From positions 1 through 44,485 of the forward strand of contig CAYUUP010000002.1 in assembly GCA_964447925.1 (NCBI GenBank): 44,485 nt of DNA. The letters are read 5' to 3'. A program made the translations under genes and the position numbers. A model generated the notes under the pieces. The model made no database searches, had not been told where the DNA came from, and worked only from the letters and a program-made list of their open reading frames with translations. Origin of the DNA: CAYUUP01 sp964447925. Lineage in GTDB: Bacteria; Bacillota; Clostridia; Oscillospirales; Oscillospiraceae. Each line of letters starts with the position of its first letter. Position 1 is the first letter of the stretch. Below, one piece after another: positions 23,861 through 33,562 of this stretch.

Positions 23861-24355
23861 ATGGATTTTGACAACGAATATACCCTTTTGCAGGAAATTT
23901 ACCGAGGGGCGGATATGGGCCAGGCATCTATCCGGCTGCTGCTGCCCAAGGTTAAAAACGCCGGCTTCCGCTCCGATCTGCAAACCCAGTATGAGCAATA
24001 TCAAAGGCTGGGGCAACAGGCGGAGGAGGGTCTTAAGGCACTGGGCCGCTGTCCCAGGGAAAGCTCCCAGGGCCAACGCTGGATGCTGTGGCTGAGTATC
24101 CAGCTGGACACCCTTTGGAACAGGGAAACTAGTCATCTGGCGGAAATGATGATTCAGGGCAGCAATATGGGCATTATATCCCTAACCAAGGTGCTGAACA
24201 GCTATGGTGTGCCAGCGGATCAAGCCCAGGAGTCATCCTCTGTCTGCCCCGGCCAAACGCCGCCTCCCACACCAGGTCAGGCTGCTGCCCTGGCTCAGGA
24301 AATGGTTCAGGCGGAGGAGGACAATATTCAACGACTGAAAGCATATTTGCAGTGA
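23861..24355 (+). CDS. Helical protein of unknown function, possible ferritin-like bundle, 164 aa
   Basis: The frame encodes an acidic, mostly helical protein beginning MDFDNEYTLLQEIYRGADMG. Helices at about residues 5-30, 35-60, 70-100 and 138-164 with periodic Glu/Gln suggest a four-helix bundle like the DUF2383 ferritin-like proteins, but I see no clear pair of ExxH iron ligands. A Pro-rich stretch (TPPPTPG, about 131-137) separates the last helix. ATG at 23861 is supported by AAAGGAGAGG; the longer frame from 23795 lacks a ribosome site. It stands alone, divergent from prmA and convergent with the heme operon. No function is assigned. Confidence 0.75.
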   Translation: MDFDNEYTLLQEIYRGADMGQASIRLLLPKVKNAGFRSDLQTQYEQYQRLGQQAEEGLKALGRCPRESSQGQRWMLWLSIQLDTLWNRETSHLAEMMIQGSNMGIISLTKVLNSYGVPADQAQESSSVCPGQTPPPTPGQAAALAQEMVQAEEDNIQRLKAYLQ

Positions 24356-24393
24356 AAATGACCCTGTGAAATGGCACCTTCGTCCAAAACATG

Positions 24394-24439
24394 AAAAAAA
24401 CATCCCCCCACAGTTTAATTTCCGAGTACGGGGGGATGT
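24394..24439 (-). terminator. Terminator of the heme operon (possibly bidirectional)
   Basis: ACATCCCCCC (24400-24409) and GGGGGGATGT (24430-24439) form a perfect 10-bp stem with a 20-nt loop. On the minus strand a run of seven T follows, so it ends the long minus-strand operon; on the plus strand only GTCTGTTT follows. Confidence 0.85.
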
Positions 24440-24510
24440 GTCTGTTTAGCTTACTGGCATTGGGAAATTTGCCTATTTGTATCTGGCAAAATATCTTCTG
24501 CTAATTTGTC

Positions 24511-25950
24511 CTACCGGTCGCTCCACTGAACCTGCGCCTCTTCATACTCCCGAATCAGTTCCTTGCCTCCCTGCCGGTAAACTACGCCGTCCCGGATCCA
24601 AAGCACCCGGTCGGCCAGGGCGGCAGCACATCGGACATCGTGGGTCACGGTAATCATGGATATCCCCCGTGTCCTGTGGGCGGTGTTCACCGTCTCCACC
24701 ATCCGCTTCAGATTATTGAAGTCCTGCCCTACAGTGGGCTCGTCCAGAAAGAGCAGCTTGGGATTTCCCGCAACGATGGCAGCAATGCTGACTCGCCGCT
24801 TCTGCCCCTCGGAGAGGGACTGAGGATGCAATCCCGCCAGCGGCTCCAGATCAAATTCCTCTAAGCAGCGCCTTGTGTTCTCAGGACTCTCCGACCCATA
24901 GCCGATTTCGCTCTCCACCCGGGGCATAAACAGCTGATAGTTGGGGTTCTGATACACATACCCCGCCTGACGGAACCACTTAGCCGAACTCTTTTGACCG
25001 ATTCTCTCATCCAGATACTGGCGGAAGCAGCCGCCAGTAGGCTTTATCAGCCGGGCCAACAGCTTCAGAATGGTGGTCTTGCCACAGCCGTTTTCACCCA
25101 AAATCACGATACGTTCCCCCATATGGAGGTCAAAGGTAATGTCCTTCAGGATCTCCCGCCCTCCGGCGGAGAAAGCCAGATGCTCCACTCGTAGGCACAG
25201 CTTCTCTGAAACAGGCGCCGCCCCGGTGTCCGCCAGACGGCCCCGGCCCTGCATGACGGCCCGGCTTTCCTCTGTCAGCTCCTGGAGCCTGCCCTCCTCC
25301 ATCCAGAAAACCCGGTCGGCGTAGGGCAGCACCACATCCAGCCGATGCTCCACAAAGAGGACAGCATAGCCCTCCTCCCGGGTCAGCCTCTTCAGCAGTC
25401 GCAGCAGCATATGGGCGCCCTCGGTGTCCAGATTTGCCAGAGGCTCGTCAAAGACCAGGATCCTTTGGCCCATGGCCAGGGTGGATGCGGTGATCAGCCG
25501 CTGCTTCTGGCCGCCGGAGAGTGTTCCCGTGGCCCAGTTCTTGTCCAGCTGCATCATCCTACAGGATTCCTCCACCCGCTGACGGATCTCCTCTGGCGGG
25601 ACGGCCCGGTTCTCGCACCCAAATGCAATCTCATCCTCTACCCGCGCATGGACAATCTGACTGTCGGCATTTTGAAGGACGCTGCCCACCTTGCGGGAGA
25701 TTTCTGAAATGCGCTTTCCCATAATGCTCTCGCCGTCTATTCTGATGTCGCCGGACTGCTCCGCCGGAACCGCTCCGGGAATCAGCCCGTTGATGGAGGA
25801 CAGCAGGGTGGACTTTCCCGAGCCAGACAAACCGGACAGCAGGATAAATTCCCCATAGCGCATCTGGAAATTGCAACCGTTGAGGACAGCGGGGGTATCC
25901 TCATTGTAAGCCAGGCGGTAATTTTCCACTTCAATGGCATATTTACACAC
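24511..25950 (-). CDS. ECF transporter ATPase with two ABC domains (SiaH-like), 479 aa
   Basis: Two complete ABC domains lie in one chain. The first has LSGLSGSGKST (about residue 37) and LSGGQKQR (about 140); the second has ILGENGCGKTT (about 285) and LSEGQKRR (about 385). This fused EcfA-EcfA' form energises an ECF importer with the T and S subunits encoded just upstream. GTG at 25950 is preferred because AAGGAG stands 9 nt upstream; a GTG at 25977 overlapping the previous stop lacks such a site. It is the last gene of the ten-gene heme operon and occupies the position of siaH in the streptococcal sia operon. Confidence 0.88.
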   Translation of the reverse strand: MCKYAIEVENYRLAYNEDTPAVLNGCNFQMRYGEFILLSGLSGSGKSTLLSSINGLIPGAVPAEQSGDIRIDGESIMGKRISEISRKVGSVLQNADSQIVHARVEDEIAFGCENRAVPPEEIRQRVEESCRMMQLDKNWATGTLSGGQKQRLITASTLAMGQRILVFDEPLANLDTEGAHMLLRLLKRLTREEGYAVLFVEHRLDVVLPYADRVFWMEEGRLQELTEESRAVMQGRGRLADTGAAPVSEKLCLRVEHLAFSAGGREILKDITFDLHMGERIVILGENGCGKTTILKLLARLIKPTGGCFRQYLDERIGQKSSAKWFRQAGYVYQNPNYQLFMPRVESEIGYGSESPENTRRCLEEFDLEPLAGLHPQSLSEGQKRRVSIAAIVAGNPKLLFLDEPTVGQDFNNLKRMVETVNTAHRTRGISMITVTHDVRCAAALADRVLWIRDGVVYRQGGKELIREYEEAQVQWSDR

Positions 25951-25973
25951 GATTCCGCGCTCCTTCCCGCCGG

Positions 25974-26669
25974 TCACACCAGCATAATGCCATTCGCCCC
26001 AATCAGGGCCAGCATGGCTACCAGATAGACCCCGTCGCTCAGCCGGAAGTCCACTGTCTCATAGATGGTGCAAGGGGATTTTTCCAGCTCAAAGCCCCGT
26101 GTCTCCAAAGACATAGACAGGGTGTCAGAAATACTGATGAGCCGCATCACCAGTGGAATCAGCAGTGCGCGATAGAAGCAGCAAACATTCCACAGCGAGG
26201 CCCGAACGCCCCGTGTCCGCATGGCCTCCCGGATCTGCCGCACTTCCTCCGCCACCACTGGGACAAACCGGGTGGCAATCAGCATACCCAGCGTCAGCAT
26301 TTTAGGACAGTGTATTTGATTCAGATTGCGGATCAACCGGATCTGGGTCATACCCAGGGCGGGAACCACGCATAGTCCCGTCATAAAGACCCGGCAGGCC
26401 ATAGCGTAGGCCGTGTGGAGATTTTGATTGATGACACAGGACAGGAGAAAAAAGAAGATGCTCACTGGGACGAACACGGTCACAACTCCCAGCATGGCCC
26501 ATCCATAGCCGAACAGGGCATAAAACAAGCACACCTCCACCAAGAAGATGGGGTAGAAGGTCTTTCCCGCCAACGCCATACCGCCTACCAGCATCAGGAC
26601 GGATGAGATCAGGCACAGCAGCGGATAGAGAGGACGCTTGATCTGATAACGGCCCAGCATCCCTGTCAT
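25974..26669 (-). CDS. ECF transporter T component (EcfT/SiaG-like), 231 aa
   Basis: A CbiQ/EcfT-type membrane protein with about five to six hydrophobic helices (for example residues 15-60 and 70-125). It shows the two cytoplasmic coupling motifs typical of EcfT, AMRTRG (about 150) and LETRGFE (about 190), which contact the two ATPase domains. It starts in an ATGA overlap with the S component stop. Together with its neighbours it forms a dedicated (group I) ECF module, since S, T and A are encoded side by side. Confidence 0.88.
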   Translation of the reverse strand: MTGMLGRYQIKRPLYPLLCLISSVLMLVGGMALAGKTFYPIFLVEVCLFYALFGYGWAMLGVVTVFVPVSIFFFLLSCVINQNLHTAYAMACRVFMTGLCVVPALGMTQIRLIRNLNQIHCPKMLTLGMLIATRFVPVVAEEVRQIREAMRTRGVRASLWNVCCFYRALLIPLVMRLISISDTLSMSLETRGFELEKSPCTIYETVDFRLSDGVYLVAMLALIGANGIMLV

Positions 26670-27217
26670 CTCAGTTTCCCCGCCTTCTTCAGTTCTTTTC
26701 CGATCTTCATGCCGATAGCCACACCTGCATAGCTCAGCACCACAGTGCCGATGGAGCAGAGGATGATCAGATGGATCTGGCCCGTCAGCACCTCCTCTAT
26801 GCTCTTGCCGAAGAGAAAGATGTTGAAGGGGATGGAGACAAGGAGCGTCAAGGGAATCACCAGCCCAGAGGCCACAGCGATGGACGTCCGGCTCTCATAG
26901 GAGCGGAAAACCAGCAGGGCTATGAGTTCCGCCACAATGGCGCTGCCCAGGTTGTTCACCAGCATCACCGGACTCATAATGCCCAGGATGGCGGAGTTGA
27001 AGAGCATGGTGATGGTGATGGTGCCAGGCTTGCGCACCTTTTGCAGGACAATTGCAAGAAAGACACCATAGAAAGGCGCGGTGACCATATTTCGCAGGCC
27101 ATAGATCTGTACTGCCATAAAGGGCATCGCCACACAGGCGCACAAGATCAGCAGGGCAGCCATCACGGCTGTGAAAGCGATATCCTTCACCTTGAAGGGT
27201 TCCCATTGAATTTTCAT
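26666..27217 (-). CDS. ECF transporter substrate-binding S component (SiaF-like, MptD/Trep_Strep type), 183 aa
   Basis: A small, very hydrophobic protein with about six helices beginning at DIAFTAVMAALLILCACVA. The loop FMAVQIYGLRNMVTAPFYGV and the segment GTITITMLFNSAILGIMSP resemble the MptD/Trep_Strep S components. ATG at 27217 follows GGAGG by 7 nt; the frame to 27256 is ignored. In the streptococcal sia operon the equivalent ECF set (SiaFGH) has been reported to import heme, so heme or a porphyrin is the leading guess for its ligand. Sequence alone does not show a heme pocket. Confidence 0.8.
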   Translation of the reverse strand: MKIQWEPFKVKDIAFTAVMAALLILCACVAMPFMAVQIYGLRNMVTAPFYGVFLAIVLQKVRKPGTITITMLFNSAILGIMSPVMLVNNLGSAIVAELIALLVFRSYESRTSIAVASGLVIPLTLLVSIPFNIFLFGKSIEEVLTGQIHLIILCSIGTVVLSYAGVAIGMKIGKELKKAGKLR

Positions 27218-27280
27218 TTTGATACCTCCGATATTTCCATTTATATCCGCTCCCAAAGCGGGCGGATCAGCCCTGGCACG

Positions 27281-28951
27281 TCAGCTCATGCGGCCGTTTT
27301 CCACCCGGTAGAGGGTATCTGCAATGCGCATGGTGGACTCCCGATGGGACACCAGAACAATCGTACTGTCCCTGCCGGATTCCCGCAGCGACTTGAGAAT
27401 AACCGCCTCGTTGAGGCTGTCCAGATTGCTGGTGGGTTCATCCAGCAGAACGAAGGGCGCTCCGTGGAGGAATGCCCGGGCCAGCCCGATACGCTGGCGC
27501 TCACCGCCGGAGAGGGTATCCCCCAGCTCGCCCACCGGGGTGTCGTATCCCTGAGGCAGGGTCATAATAAATTCGTGGATGGACGCCTTTTTGCAGGCCT
27601 CCTCCACCTCCTCCCGGGTAGCTCCCTGCCTGGCAATCCGAATATTGTTCAGAATGGAGTCGTGGAACATCTGAGTGTCCTGGGTGACAAGGCTCTCAAG
27701 CTCCCGCAGGTCAGCTGTCCTGATTTGGGAGACATTCCGGCCGGAAACCGTTACTGCCCCGTTCTTCACATCCCAGAACCGCATGAAGAGCTTCAGCAGC
27801 GTGGACTTGCCGGAGCCGCTCTTACCCACGATACCGATGATCTTGTGTTCCGGCACCTCCATGGAGAAATCGGAGAGGATCTGCTCCTGCTCATAGGCAA
27901 AGGTGACCCTCTCACAGGCCGCGCCGGTGAACTCGGTCAAAGACTGGCCTTTTGTCTGTTCCGGCACCTGGGGCTCCTCCTCCAGGATATCCATGATACG
28001 GTTGGCAGCGGCAAAGGACTGCTGAAGGCTGCTGCCCAGATTGGCCAGTGCCATCACTGGGCCAAAGGAACCCAGCATAGTCACAAAGGGAACCAGCACA
28101 CCCTCGAAGCCCATCTGTCCCGCCTGATACAGACCTGCGCAGGCAAAGAGCATCACCGCTGCAAAGAACCAGACCGCCGCGCCGGAGACAACTCCATTGT
28201 TGGCGCTCTCCGCTTTCATCTTCTCTTCCTGGGCGGCCAGGTCATCAGTGCGGATATTCATGGCCTCCAACCGCTCTCTTCCCCTGCCGTATTGGAGAAT
28301 TTCCTTCAGTCCCCGGAGACTATCCAGCACAAAGCCATTCAATTCCCCCAGCCGTTTGCGGAACCGGGCGCCCTTCTCACCGCCGATTTTCGCCACAGCC
28401 AAGGGAACAGCGATGCCCACAGTGAGGTAGCCGATGAGCGCAATGACACCCGCCACAATGTGGAAGCTGCCGATAAACACTGTCAGGATAACCATCATGA
28501 TGACAGCGATGGACACCGGGGAGATGGTATGGGCATAAAACAGCTCTACAGACTCGATGTCAGAGGTGATGACAGCAATAAGGTCGCCCTTATCCCGGCC
28601 CTCCAGCTTGGCGGGACACAACTTCCGCAGGGCGGCAAAGACCTTATCCCGCAGCAGGGCCAGCAGATGAAATGCTATATAGTGGTTGCAATACTGCTCT
28701 AGATAGCCCAAAAAGCCCCGGCAGACCGCAAGGACAACAATGAGGATATAAAGCGTCTTCTGGGGAAGAGGAGCAGGGAAGCCTCCCAGCCCTAGCAGGG
28801 CAAAGGCCCCAAAAACCGTCAGAAAGATGGCGCAGACAAAACCCGTCACACCGGCAATGATGGCCGCCAGTTCCTGAAGGATCAGGGGCTTCACTAATTT
28901 CAGCAGCTTGCCCACCAGCTTCAGCGTACTCCTGTGTTTTGTAGTATTCAC
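27281..28951 (-). CDS. ABC exporter-type half transporter (SiaE-like), 556 aa
   Basis: Six membrane helices (about residues 20-300) are fused to an ATPase with Walker A IVGKSGSGKST (about 360), signature LSGGERQR (about 465) and Walker B FVLLDEPTSNLD (about 486). It pairs with the preceding half transporter to form a heterodimer of the CydCD/MsbA type. GTG at 28951 is chosen because AAGGAGGGG lies 7 nt upstream; it overlaps the previous stop in GTGA. Paired exporter-type genes at this place in heme operons may handle heme, siderophore or a thiol; direction and cargo are not evident. Confidence 0.87.
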   Translation of the reverse strand: MNTTKHRSTLKLVGKLLKLVKPLILQELAAIIAGVTGFVCAIFLTVFGAFALLGLGGFPAPLPQKTLYILIVVLAVCRGFLGYLEQYCNHYIAFHLLALLRDKVFAALRKLCPAKLEGRDKGDLIAVITSDIESVELFYAHTISPVSIAVIMMVILTVFIGSFHIVAGVIALIGYLTVGIAVPLAVAKIGGEKGARFRKRLGELNGFVLDSLRGLKEILQYGRGRERLEAMNIRTDDLAAQEEKMKAESANNGVVSGAAVWFFAAVMLFACAGLYQAGQMGFEGVLVPFVTMLGSFGPVMALANLGSSLQQSFAAANRIMDILEEEPQVPEQTKGQSLTEFTGAACERVTFAYEQEQILSDFSMEVPEHKIIGIVGKSGSGKSTLLKLFMRFWDVKNGAVTVSGRNVSQIRTADLRELESLVTQDTQMFHDSILNNIRIARQGATREEVEEACKKASIHEFIMTLPQGYDTPVGELGDTLSGGERQRIGLARAFLHGAPFVLLDEPTSNLDSLNEAVILKSLRESGRDSTIVLVSHRESTMRIADTLYRVENGRMS

Positions 28952-30690
28952 TCCGTCACCCCTCCTTCCATGCCGTACTGTTCCAGCACCTGCTGGCCGT
29001 CCCACAGTCTACGGTAGGCGCCGCTCTGGGCCAACAGCTCCTCATGGGTGCCGGATTCCACCACGCTGCCGCCATCGAAGACATAGATGCGGTCGGCATC
29101 CACGGCATTTGCCAGCCGGTGGGAGATCAAAATCACCGTCCGGATCTTTGCCAGTTGGTGGATCAGCCCCACGATATCGGCCTCACTCTCCATGTCAATG
29201 TTGGAGGTCGCCTCATCAAAGATATAGACTGGCGTATCGTGCAGCAAAGCACGGGCCAGAGCCAGACGCTGACGCTGACCACCAGAGAAGTTAGCCCCAT
29301 TCTCCTGAAGTTCTGTATCCAGCCCCTTTTCCGATCGCAGGAAATCCGCCAGATTGGTTCGCTCCAGAGCGGCCCAAAGCATGTCATCAGAGGCCTCTGG
29401 CTTGGCTAGCAGCAGATTATCCCGCACAGTTCCCCGGAAAATGTAGCTGTTATGGGTCACCAGGGTCAGATTTTTCATCCGGCTCTCCTCGCTGATGGAA
29501 GAAACCTCCTGGCCGCCGATGGTGACTGAGCCGGTATAACCCCGGCGGCTGCCCATCAGCAGGGCGGCCAAGGTGGACTTGCCACAGCCGCTCTCCCCCA
29601 CCAGGGAAATAAAGCTGCCCTGAGGGAAGCTCAGCGAGACGCCATGGAGAATTTCCCGCTCCCCGTCATAGGAAAAGCGGAGGTCCCGGCAGCAGATGCT
29701 GCAGTTCTCCGGATCCACCATTCCCATCTGCAACTCTGGCTCCTCCAGATCCAAAATACGGTAAATTTTCTCGGCGGCGGCCATACCGTTCATAGCTACA
29801 TGAAAGTATGATCCCAGCGCCCGCATGGGCAGGAAAAACTCCGATGCCAACAGAATAATGGCCAGACAGCCGGCAAAATCCACCCGGCCAGCGCCGAACT
29901 CAGTGACTGCCAGGATGATGCCTAGGGCGGAGCCGCCGTAGGCGCACAGATCCATCACGGTGATGGAGTTCAGCTGCATCACCAGCAGACGCATGGTGGC
30001 CTTCCGGAAGCCCTCCGCTTCCCGGTTCATCTCCTCATGCTTGAAGCCGTCAGCCTGGTAAATCTTCAAGGTTGTGAGACCCTGGACATTCTCCAGGAAG
30101 GTGCTGCCCATGACGGTGTACTGTCCCCAATAGCGGCTCATGATACGTTTTGCGATCTTCTGCACAGCCACAATGGAAACAGGAATTAGCGGCACACACA
30201 CCAGCAGTACGACAGCCGCCTTTAAGCTGACAAAGGCCAGCACGATAAACAGGGTGAAGGGGGCCAGCATACAATAAAAGAACTGGGGCAGATAGCCGCC
30301 AAAATAGCTCTCCAGCTGCTCCACGCCCTCCACCGAGAGTTGCACTGCCTCAGAGGTAGCCACATCCTCGGAGTAGGCACTGCCCAGCCGCAGCAGCTTC
30401 TCATAGAGCTGCTGCCGGACGCTCCGTTTGACCTCCTTTGATGCCAGATAGCCTAAGCGAGTGGTCAGCTTGGTGCCGATCCCCCGCACCACCATGGCGG
30501 CAGCAATCACCAGGACGGTCACAACCGCCAGGCCCCCAGAGACGTTTCCCCCCTGTAAGGCGCTGATAAAGTGACAAACGGCAAAAATCAATATAATATT
30601 TGCCACCATCATGAACCACTTGACGGCCACGTTGCCCTTAATGTACTTCATAGGATCGGGCAAAAGCCGCAGCAGCCGCTTGTCAATCAT
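28948..30690 (-). CDS. ABC exporter-type half transporter (SiaD-like), 580 aa
   Basis: The membrane domain (about residues 20-320) contains paired helices and the coupling sequence VMGSTFLENVQGLTTLKIYQ. The ATPase has Walker A LVGESGCGKST (about 370), signature FSGGQRQR (about 475) and FDEATSNIDMESE (about 498). The ENVQGLTTLKIY stretch is characteristic of the CydD-like side of CydCD heterodimers. ATG at 30690 follows GGAGACAGAG, and the first 8 nt lie inside the upstream ATPase gene. With the next gene it forms a predicted heterodimer within the heme operon. Confidence 0.87.
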   Translation of the reverse strand: MIDKRLLRLLPDPMKYIKGNVAVKWFMMVANIILIFAVCHFISALQGGNVSGGLAVVTVLVIAAAMVVRGIGTKLTTRLGYLASKEVKRSVRQQLYEKLLRLGSAYSEDVATSEAVQLSVEGVEQLESYFGGYLPQFFYCMLAPFTLFIVLAFVSLKAAVVLLVCVPLIPVSIVAVQKIAKRIMSRYWGQYTVMGSTFLENVQGLTTLKIYQADGFKHEEMNREAEGFRKATMRLLVMQLNSITVMDLCAYGGSALGIILAVTEFGAGRVDFAGCLAIILLASEFFLPMRALGSYFHVAMNGMAAAEKIYRILDLEEPELQMGMVDPENCSICCRDLRFSYDGEREILHGVSLSFPQGSFISLVGESGCGKSTLAALLMGSRRGYTGSVTIGGQEVSSISEESRMKNLTLVTHNSYIFRGTVRDNLLLAKPEASDDMLWAALERTNLADFLRSEKGLDTELQENGANFSGGQRQRLALARALLHDTPVYIFDEATSNIDMESEADIVGLIHQLAKIRTVILISHRLANAVDADRIYVFDGGSVVESGTHEELLAQSGAYRRLWDGQQVLEQYGMEGGVTE

Positions 30691-31480
30691 TGACTCTGTC
30701 TCCTTTCACTTCTTCTTTCCAGCCGGTGAGTACTACCTTCCGGCCCTCCACGTCTGCCACAGGCAGCCGGATGCCGTAGAGCCGCTCAATGGCGTCAGAG
30801 GTAATGGTCTCCTCCGGCGTGCCGTCCACACAGATTTTCCCATTCTTCAGGCCGATAATACGATCGGAGTAGCTGAAGGCCTGGTTCATCTCATGGAGTA
30901 CCATAACAATTGTAATGCCAAACTCCCGGTTCAGCCGCCGCACCAGATTCAGCACCTGGAGCTGATAGCGGATATCCAGGTAAGTGGTCGGCTCGTCGAG
31001 AAAAAGCAGTTTTGTGTTTTGGGCCAGCACCATGGCGATCCATACCCGCTGACGCTGCCCGCCGGAGAGCCTGGACACGATCCGATTCCGGTACTTGGCT
31101 ACATTGGTGACCTCCATGGCCCATTCGATCTGCCGCTCGTCCTCCTCAGTCTGTCCCCGGAGCATCCGGCTGTATGGGGTACGTCCATAGCTCACCAGTT
31201 TCTCCACCGTGATGTCCTCACTGGCGGTGTTGTGCTGGTGGACAATGGATACTCGCCGAGCAAAGTCCCGCAGACTCATATTGCGGATATTCTGGCCACC
31301 CAGCAGAATCTCTCCTGAATCAGGCGTCAGATTTTTGGTCATCAGGTAGAAAAGGGTAGATTTGCCGCAGCCATTAGCTCCCAGCAGGGTGGTAATCTTC
31401 CCCCGGGGAACCCGGAAGGAGATATCCCTCAGGACAGGCTTACCGCTGACATAGCTAAAGGTCAGGTTTTTAACCTCCAT
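30683..31480 (-). CDS. Heme/siderophore ABC transporter ATPase (SiaC/HtsC-like), 265 aa
   Basis: A FecE/FhuC-type ATPase: Walker A LLGANGCGKST (about residues 33-43), Q-loop IVHQHN, signature LSGGQRQRVWIAMVLAQ (about 138) and Walker B LLFLDEPTTYLD (about 158). It energises the adjacent FecCD permease and lipoprotein. ATG at 31480 is preceded by AGGAGG and overlaps the permease by 11 nt. Family members carry heme, cobalamin or ferric siderophores; the surrounding Shp-like and NEAT-like genes point to heme. Confidence 0.9.
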   Translation of the reverse strand: MEVKNLTFSYVSGKPVLRDISFRVPRGKITTLLGANGCGKSTLFYLMTKNLTPDSGEILLGGQNIRNMSLRDFARRVSIVHQHNTASEDITVEKLVSYGRTPYSRMLRGQTEEDERQIEWAMEVTNVAKYRNRIVSRLSGGQRQRVWIAMVLAQNTKLLFLDEPTTYLDIRYQLQVLNLVRRLNREFGITIVMVLHEMNQAFSYSDRIIGLKNGKICVDGTPEETITSDAIERLYGIRLPVADVEGRKVVLTGWKEEVKGDRVND

Positions 31481-32477
31481 AGGTCTTTGACCTCCTCAAC
31501 AGCAGGATGAAGAATGGCCCGCCGATCACGGTCATAATCACAGCGCCGGATATCTCATTGGGATAGGCAACGGTGCGGCCCAGGGTGTCTGCCAGCAGAT
31601 AGAGAGCAGCGCCGAGGATAGCTGAGAAGGGGAGCAGCGCCTTATGGTCGTGGCCCACCAGCATCCTGCCGATGTGTGGGACAATCAGTCCCAGAAAGCT
31701 GACAGCTCCCGCCACGGCAGTGGTGCAGCTGGCCAGCAGCACCGCCACCACCGATACTAGGATGCGGTTGCGGGTGACATTGATGCCCAGTCCCCGGGCA
31801 GTCTTATCCTCCAATGCCAGCAGATTGCAGGATCGGACGGTGGAGAGGGACACTATCAGCATCGGCAGGGCGCACACCGCCAATGTCTGCACATCTGACC
31901 AGGTTTTCTGGCTGATGTTGGCACTGACAATGGATGAGACGGCAGAGAGTCCACCCGCAGAATTCAGAGCGCTGGACAGGCCGCTGAACACGGCCTCGAT
32001 GGCAACGCCCACCAGGATAATGCGGATGGGGCTGAGTCCTCCCTTCCAGGACAGGGTGTACACCAGCAGGAAGGCCATGGCGCCTCCGCAGCATGCAATC
32101 AGCGGTGTAAAGAAATACAGCATAGGCAAGAAGGTGGATACCACCACCGCCACAAAGCTGGCTCCGCTGGTAATACCGATGATGCCGGGATCGGCCAGGG
32201 GATTTTTCAGCACCGCCTGAAAGAGGACGCCTGACACCGCCAGCGCCGCTCCCGCTAGCATGGCAATGAAAATGCGGGGGAAGCGCAGGTCATAAATCGT
32301 TGCCACCGTCTGATCATAGCTGACAAACAACCCTCGGAGCAGCCGTCCCAGTCCCACGCTCAAGCTCCCTGTATTCACCGCCATCAGGAAGAGGACCGCA
32401 AGCGCGGCAATCACCACAGCAAAGGAAAGGATGCGCCGGGGCTTTCCCTTGCTTTCATTCACTTTTTCCTGCTTCAT
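31470..32477 (-). CDS. FecCD-type permease (SiaB/HtsB-like), 335 aa
   Basis: An iron-complex permease with about ten membrane helices. It shows the family patterns LRFPRIFIAMLAGAALAVSG (about residues 66-85), NPLADPGIIGITSGA (about 92) and FLGLIVPHIGRMLVGHDHK (about 260), the last containing the ATPase-contact loop. ATG at 32477 is used; a GTG directly before it is an alternative. The 119 nt between this gene and the lipoprotein gene is the longest gap in the operon and includes a small CCTCC/GGAGG hairpin, so it may tune expression. Confidence 0.9.
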   Translation of the reverse strand: MKQEKVNESKGKPRRILSFAVVIAALAVLFLMAVNTGSLSVGLGRLLRGLFVSYDQTVATIYDLRFPRIFIAMLAGAALAVSGVLFQAVLKNPLADPGIIGITSGASFVAVVVSTFLPMLYFFTPLIACCGGAMAFLLVYTLSWKGGLSPIRIILVGVAIEAVFSGLSSALNSAGGLSAVSSIVSANISQKTWSDVQTLAVCALPMLIVSLSTVRSCNLLALEDKTARGLGINVTRNRILVSVVAVLLASCTTAVAGAVSFLGLIVPHIGRMLVGHDHKALLPFSAILGAALYLLADTLGRTVAYPNEISGAVIMTVIGGPFFILLLRRSKTYGG

Positions 32478-32596
32478 CACGTATATCTTCTCCCATTCAT
32501 CAAATTGCGGGTGAGCCTGATGCCCTCCGCAGGGAGGCTGAAATCAGCTTGGAGAATCCCCCAGCATGGCCGGGAGGTTTTGTACACCGATACAGG

Positions 32597-33562
32597 CTAC
32601 GGCTGATAGTTCTCCGCCGTCCCCTCATAGAAAATTTCGTACAGGGCATTAAGCCCCTCCATCCAATTGAAAGAAGCTGTCATACTGAATATCTCATAGT
32701 CCAACTGGTAGATATCACCGTTCTGGACAGCCCGGAAGTTCTGCCAGGTGGTGTTGGTGGAAAATTCCTCGGCGAACATCTCCATGGCCTCATCGGGCAG
32801 GCCGTGGGCCGTCAGCAGGATATAGTCCGGATCCAGCTGATATAGCTTCTCAGTGTTCCAGCTGAGGAAGGACTCGCCGCTGTCATCATCCACCACCACT
32901 GTTCCCCCGGCCATAGCCACCAGAGCGCCCACATAGGAATTGGGCGTGGCCTCAATATAGGTACTGGGCAAGCCCATCAGTACCAACACTGTAGGGGCGT
33001 TCTTCCCTTCAACCTTGGCGCTGTAGTCCGTCAAAAAGTCCTCATATTCCTGGACATACTGGGCGGCCAGTTCCTCCCTGCCATACCTCTCCCCCAGATA
33101 GGCGATGGTTTCATAAAGCCCCTCCACTGTGCTGACATCCAGCCCGATCAGAGGGATATTGGCGGCATCTGACTGCCTCCGCAGGGATTCCGCAATGCTG
33201 GTGGAGACCAATACATCAGTGGGTTCTAAGGAGGCGATAATTTCCAGGTCGGGACTCATGGGCGTGCCCACCTGGGTGGCACCGATGTAGCGTTCCGGGA
33301 TATCGTCCAGAGTCGGGACGCCCACAAGATCGATGTCCAGCATTACACAGATTTCCAGGAGGGAGCTGGAGGTACAGACGATACGCTGTTCCGTCTCAAT
33401 TCCTCCGTTGTCACTGTCGCTTTCGGCAGAGATATCCGGGATACCAGAAGCATCACTACTCTGATCCGCCGCAGCATCCGGGTGCTGGTTAACACAGCCC
33501 GCCAGCACTAGCAGCAGTGCCAGCACCAGCGGCAGCGCCAACGGCTTTTTCACTCCCATCAT
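32597..33562 (-). CDS. Heme/iron-complex binding lipoprotein (SiaA/HtsA-like), 321 aa
   Basis: A type II signal peptide ends in LVLAGC with the lipid-anchored Cys at 23, followed by a Ser/Asp-rich tether. The mature part is a class III (BtuF/FhuD/HtsA) binding protein: RIVCTSSSLLEICVML (about residue 61), VGTPMSPDLEIIASLEPTDV (about 95-114), a long central helix, and DPDYILLTAHG (about 257). It would hand its ligand to the FecCD permease encoded next. The start overlaps the shp-like stop (ATGA). Which residue would bind heme iron cannot be told from here; several Met and Tyr are available. Confidence 0.88.
   Translation of the reverse strand: MMGVKKPLALPLVLALLLVLAGCVNQHPDAAADQSSDASGIPDISAESDSDNGGIETEQRIVCTSSSLLEICVMLDIDLVGVPTLDDIPERYIGATQVGTPMSPDLEIIASLEPTDVLVSTSIAESLRRQSDAANIPLIGLDVSTVEGLYETIAYLGERYGREELAAQYVQEYEDFLTDYSAKVEGKNAPTVLVLMGLPSTYIEATPNSYVGALVAMAGGTVVVDDDSGESFLSWNTEKLYQLDPDYILLTAHGLPDEAMEMFAEEFSTNTTWQNFRAVQNGDIYQLDYEIFSMTASFNWMEGLNALYEIFYEGTAENYQP

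Noticed and set aside
26771..28702. 643-codon open frame on the plus strand
   Set aside because: It is antisense to the ECF S component and ABC transporter genes, has a His/Gln/Gly-rich composition typical of a mirrored frame in high-GC DNA, and matches no fold.
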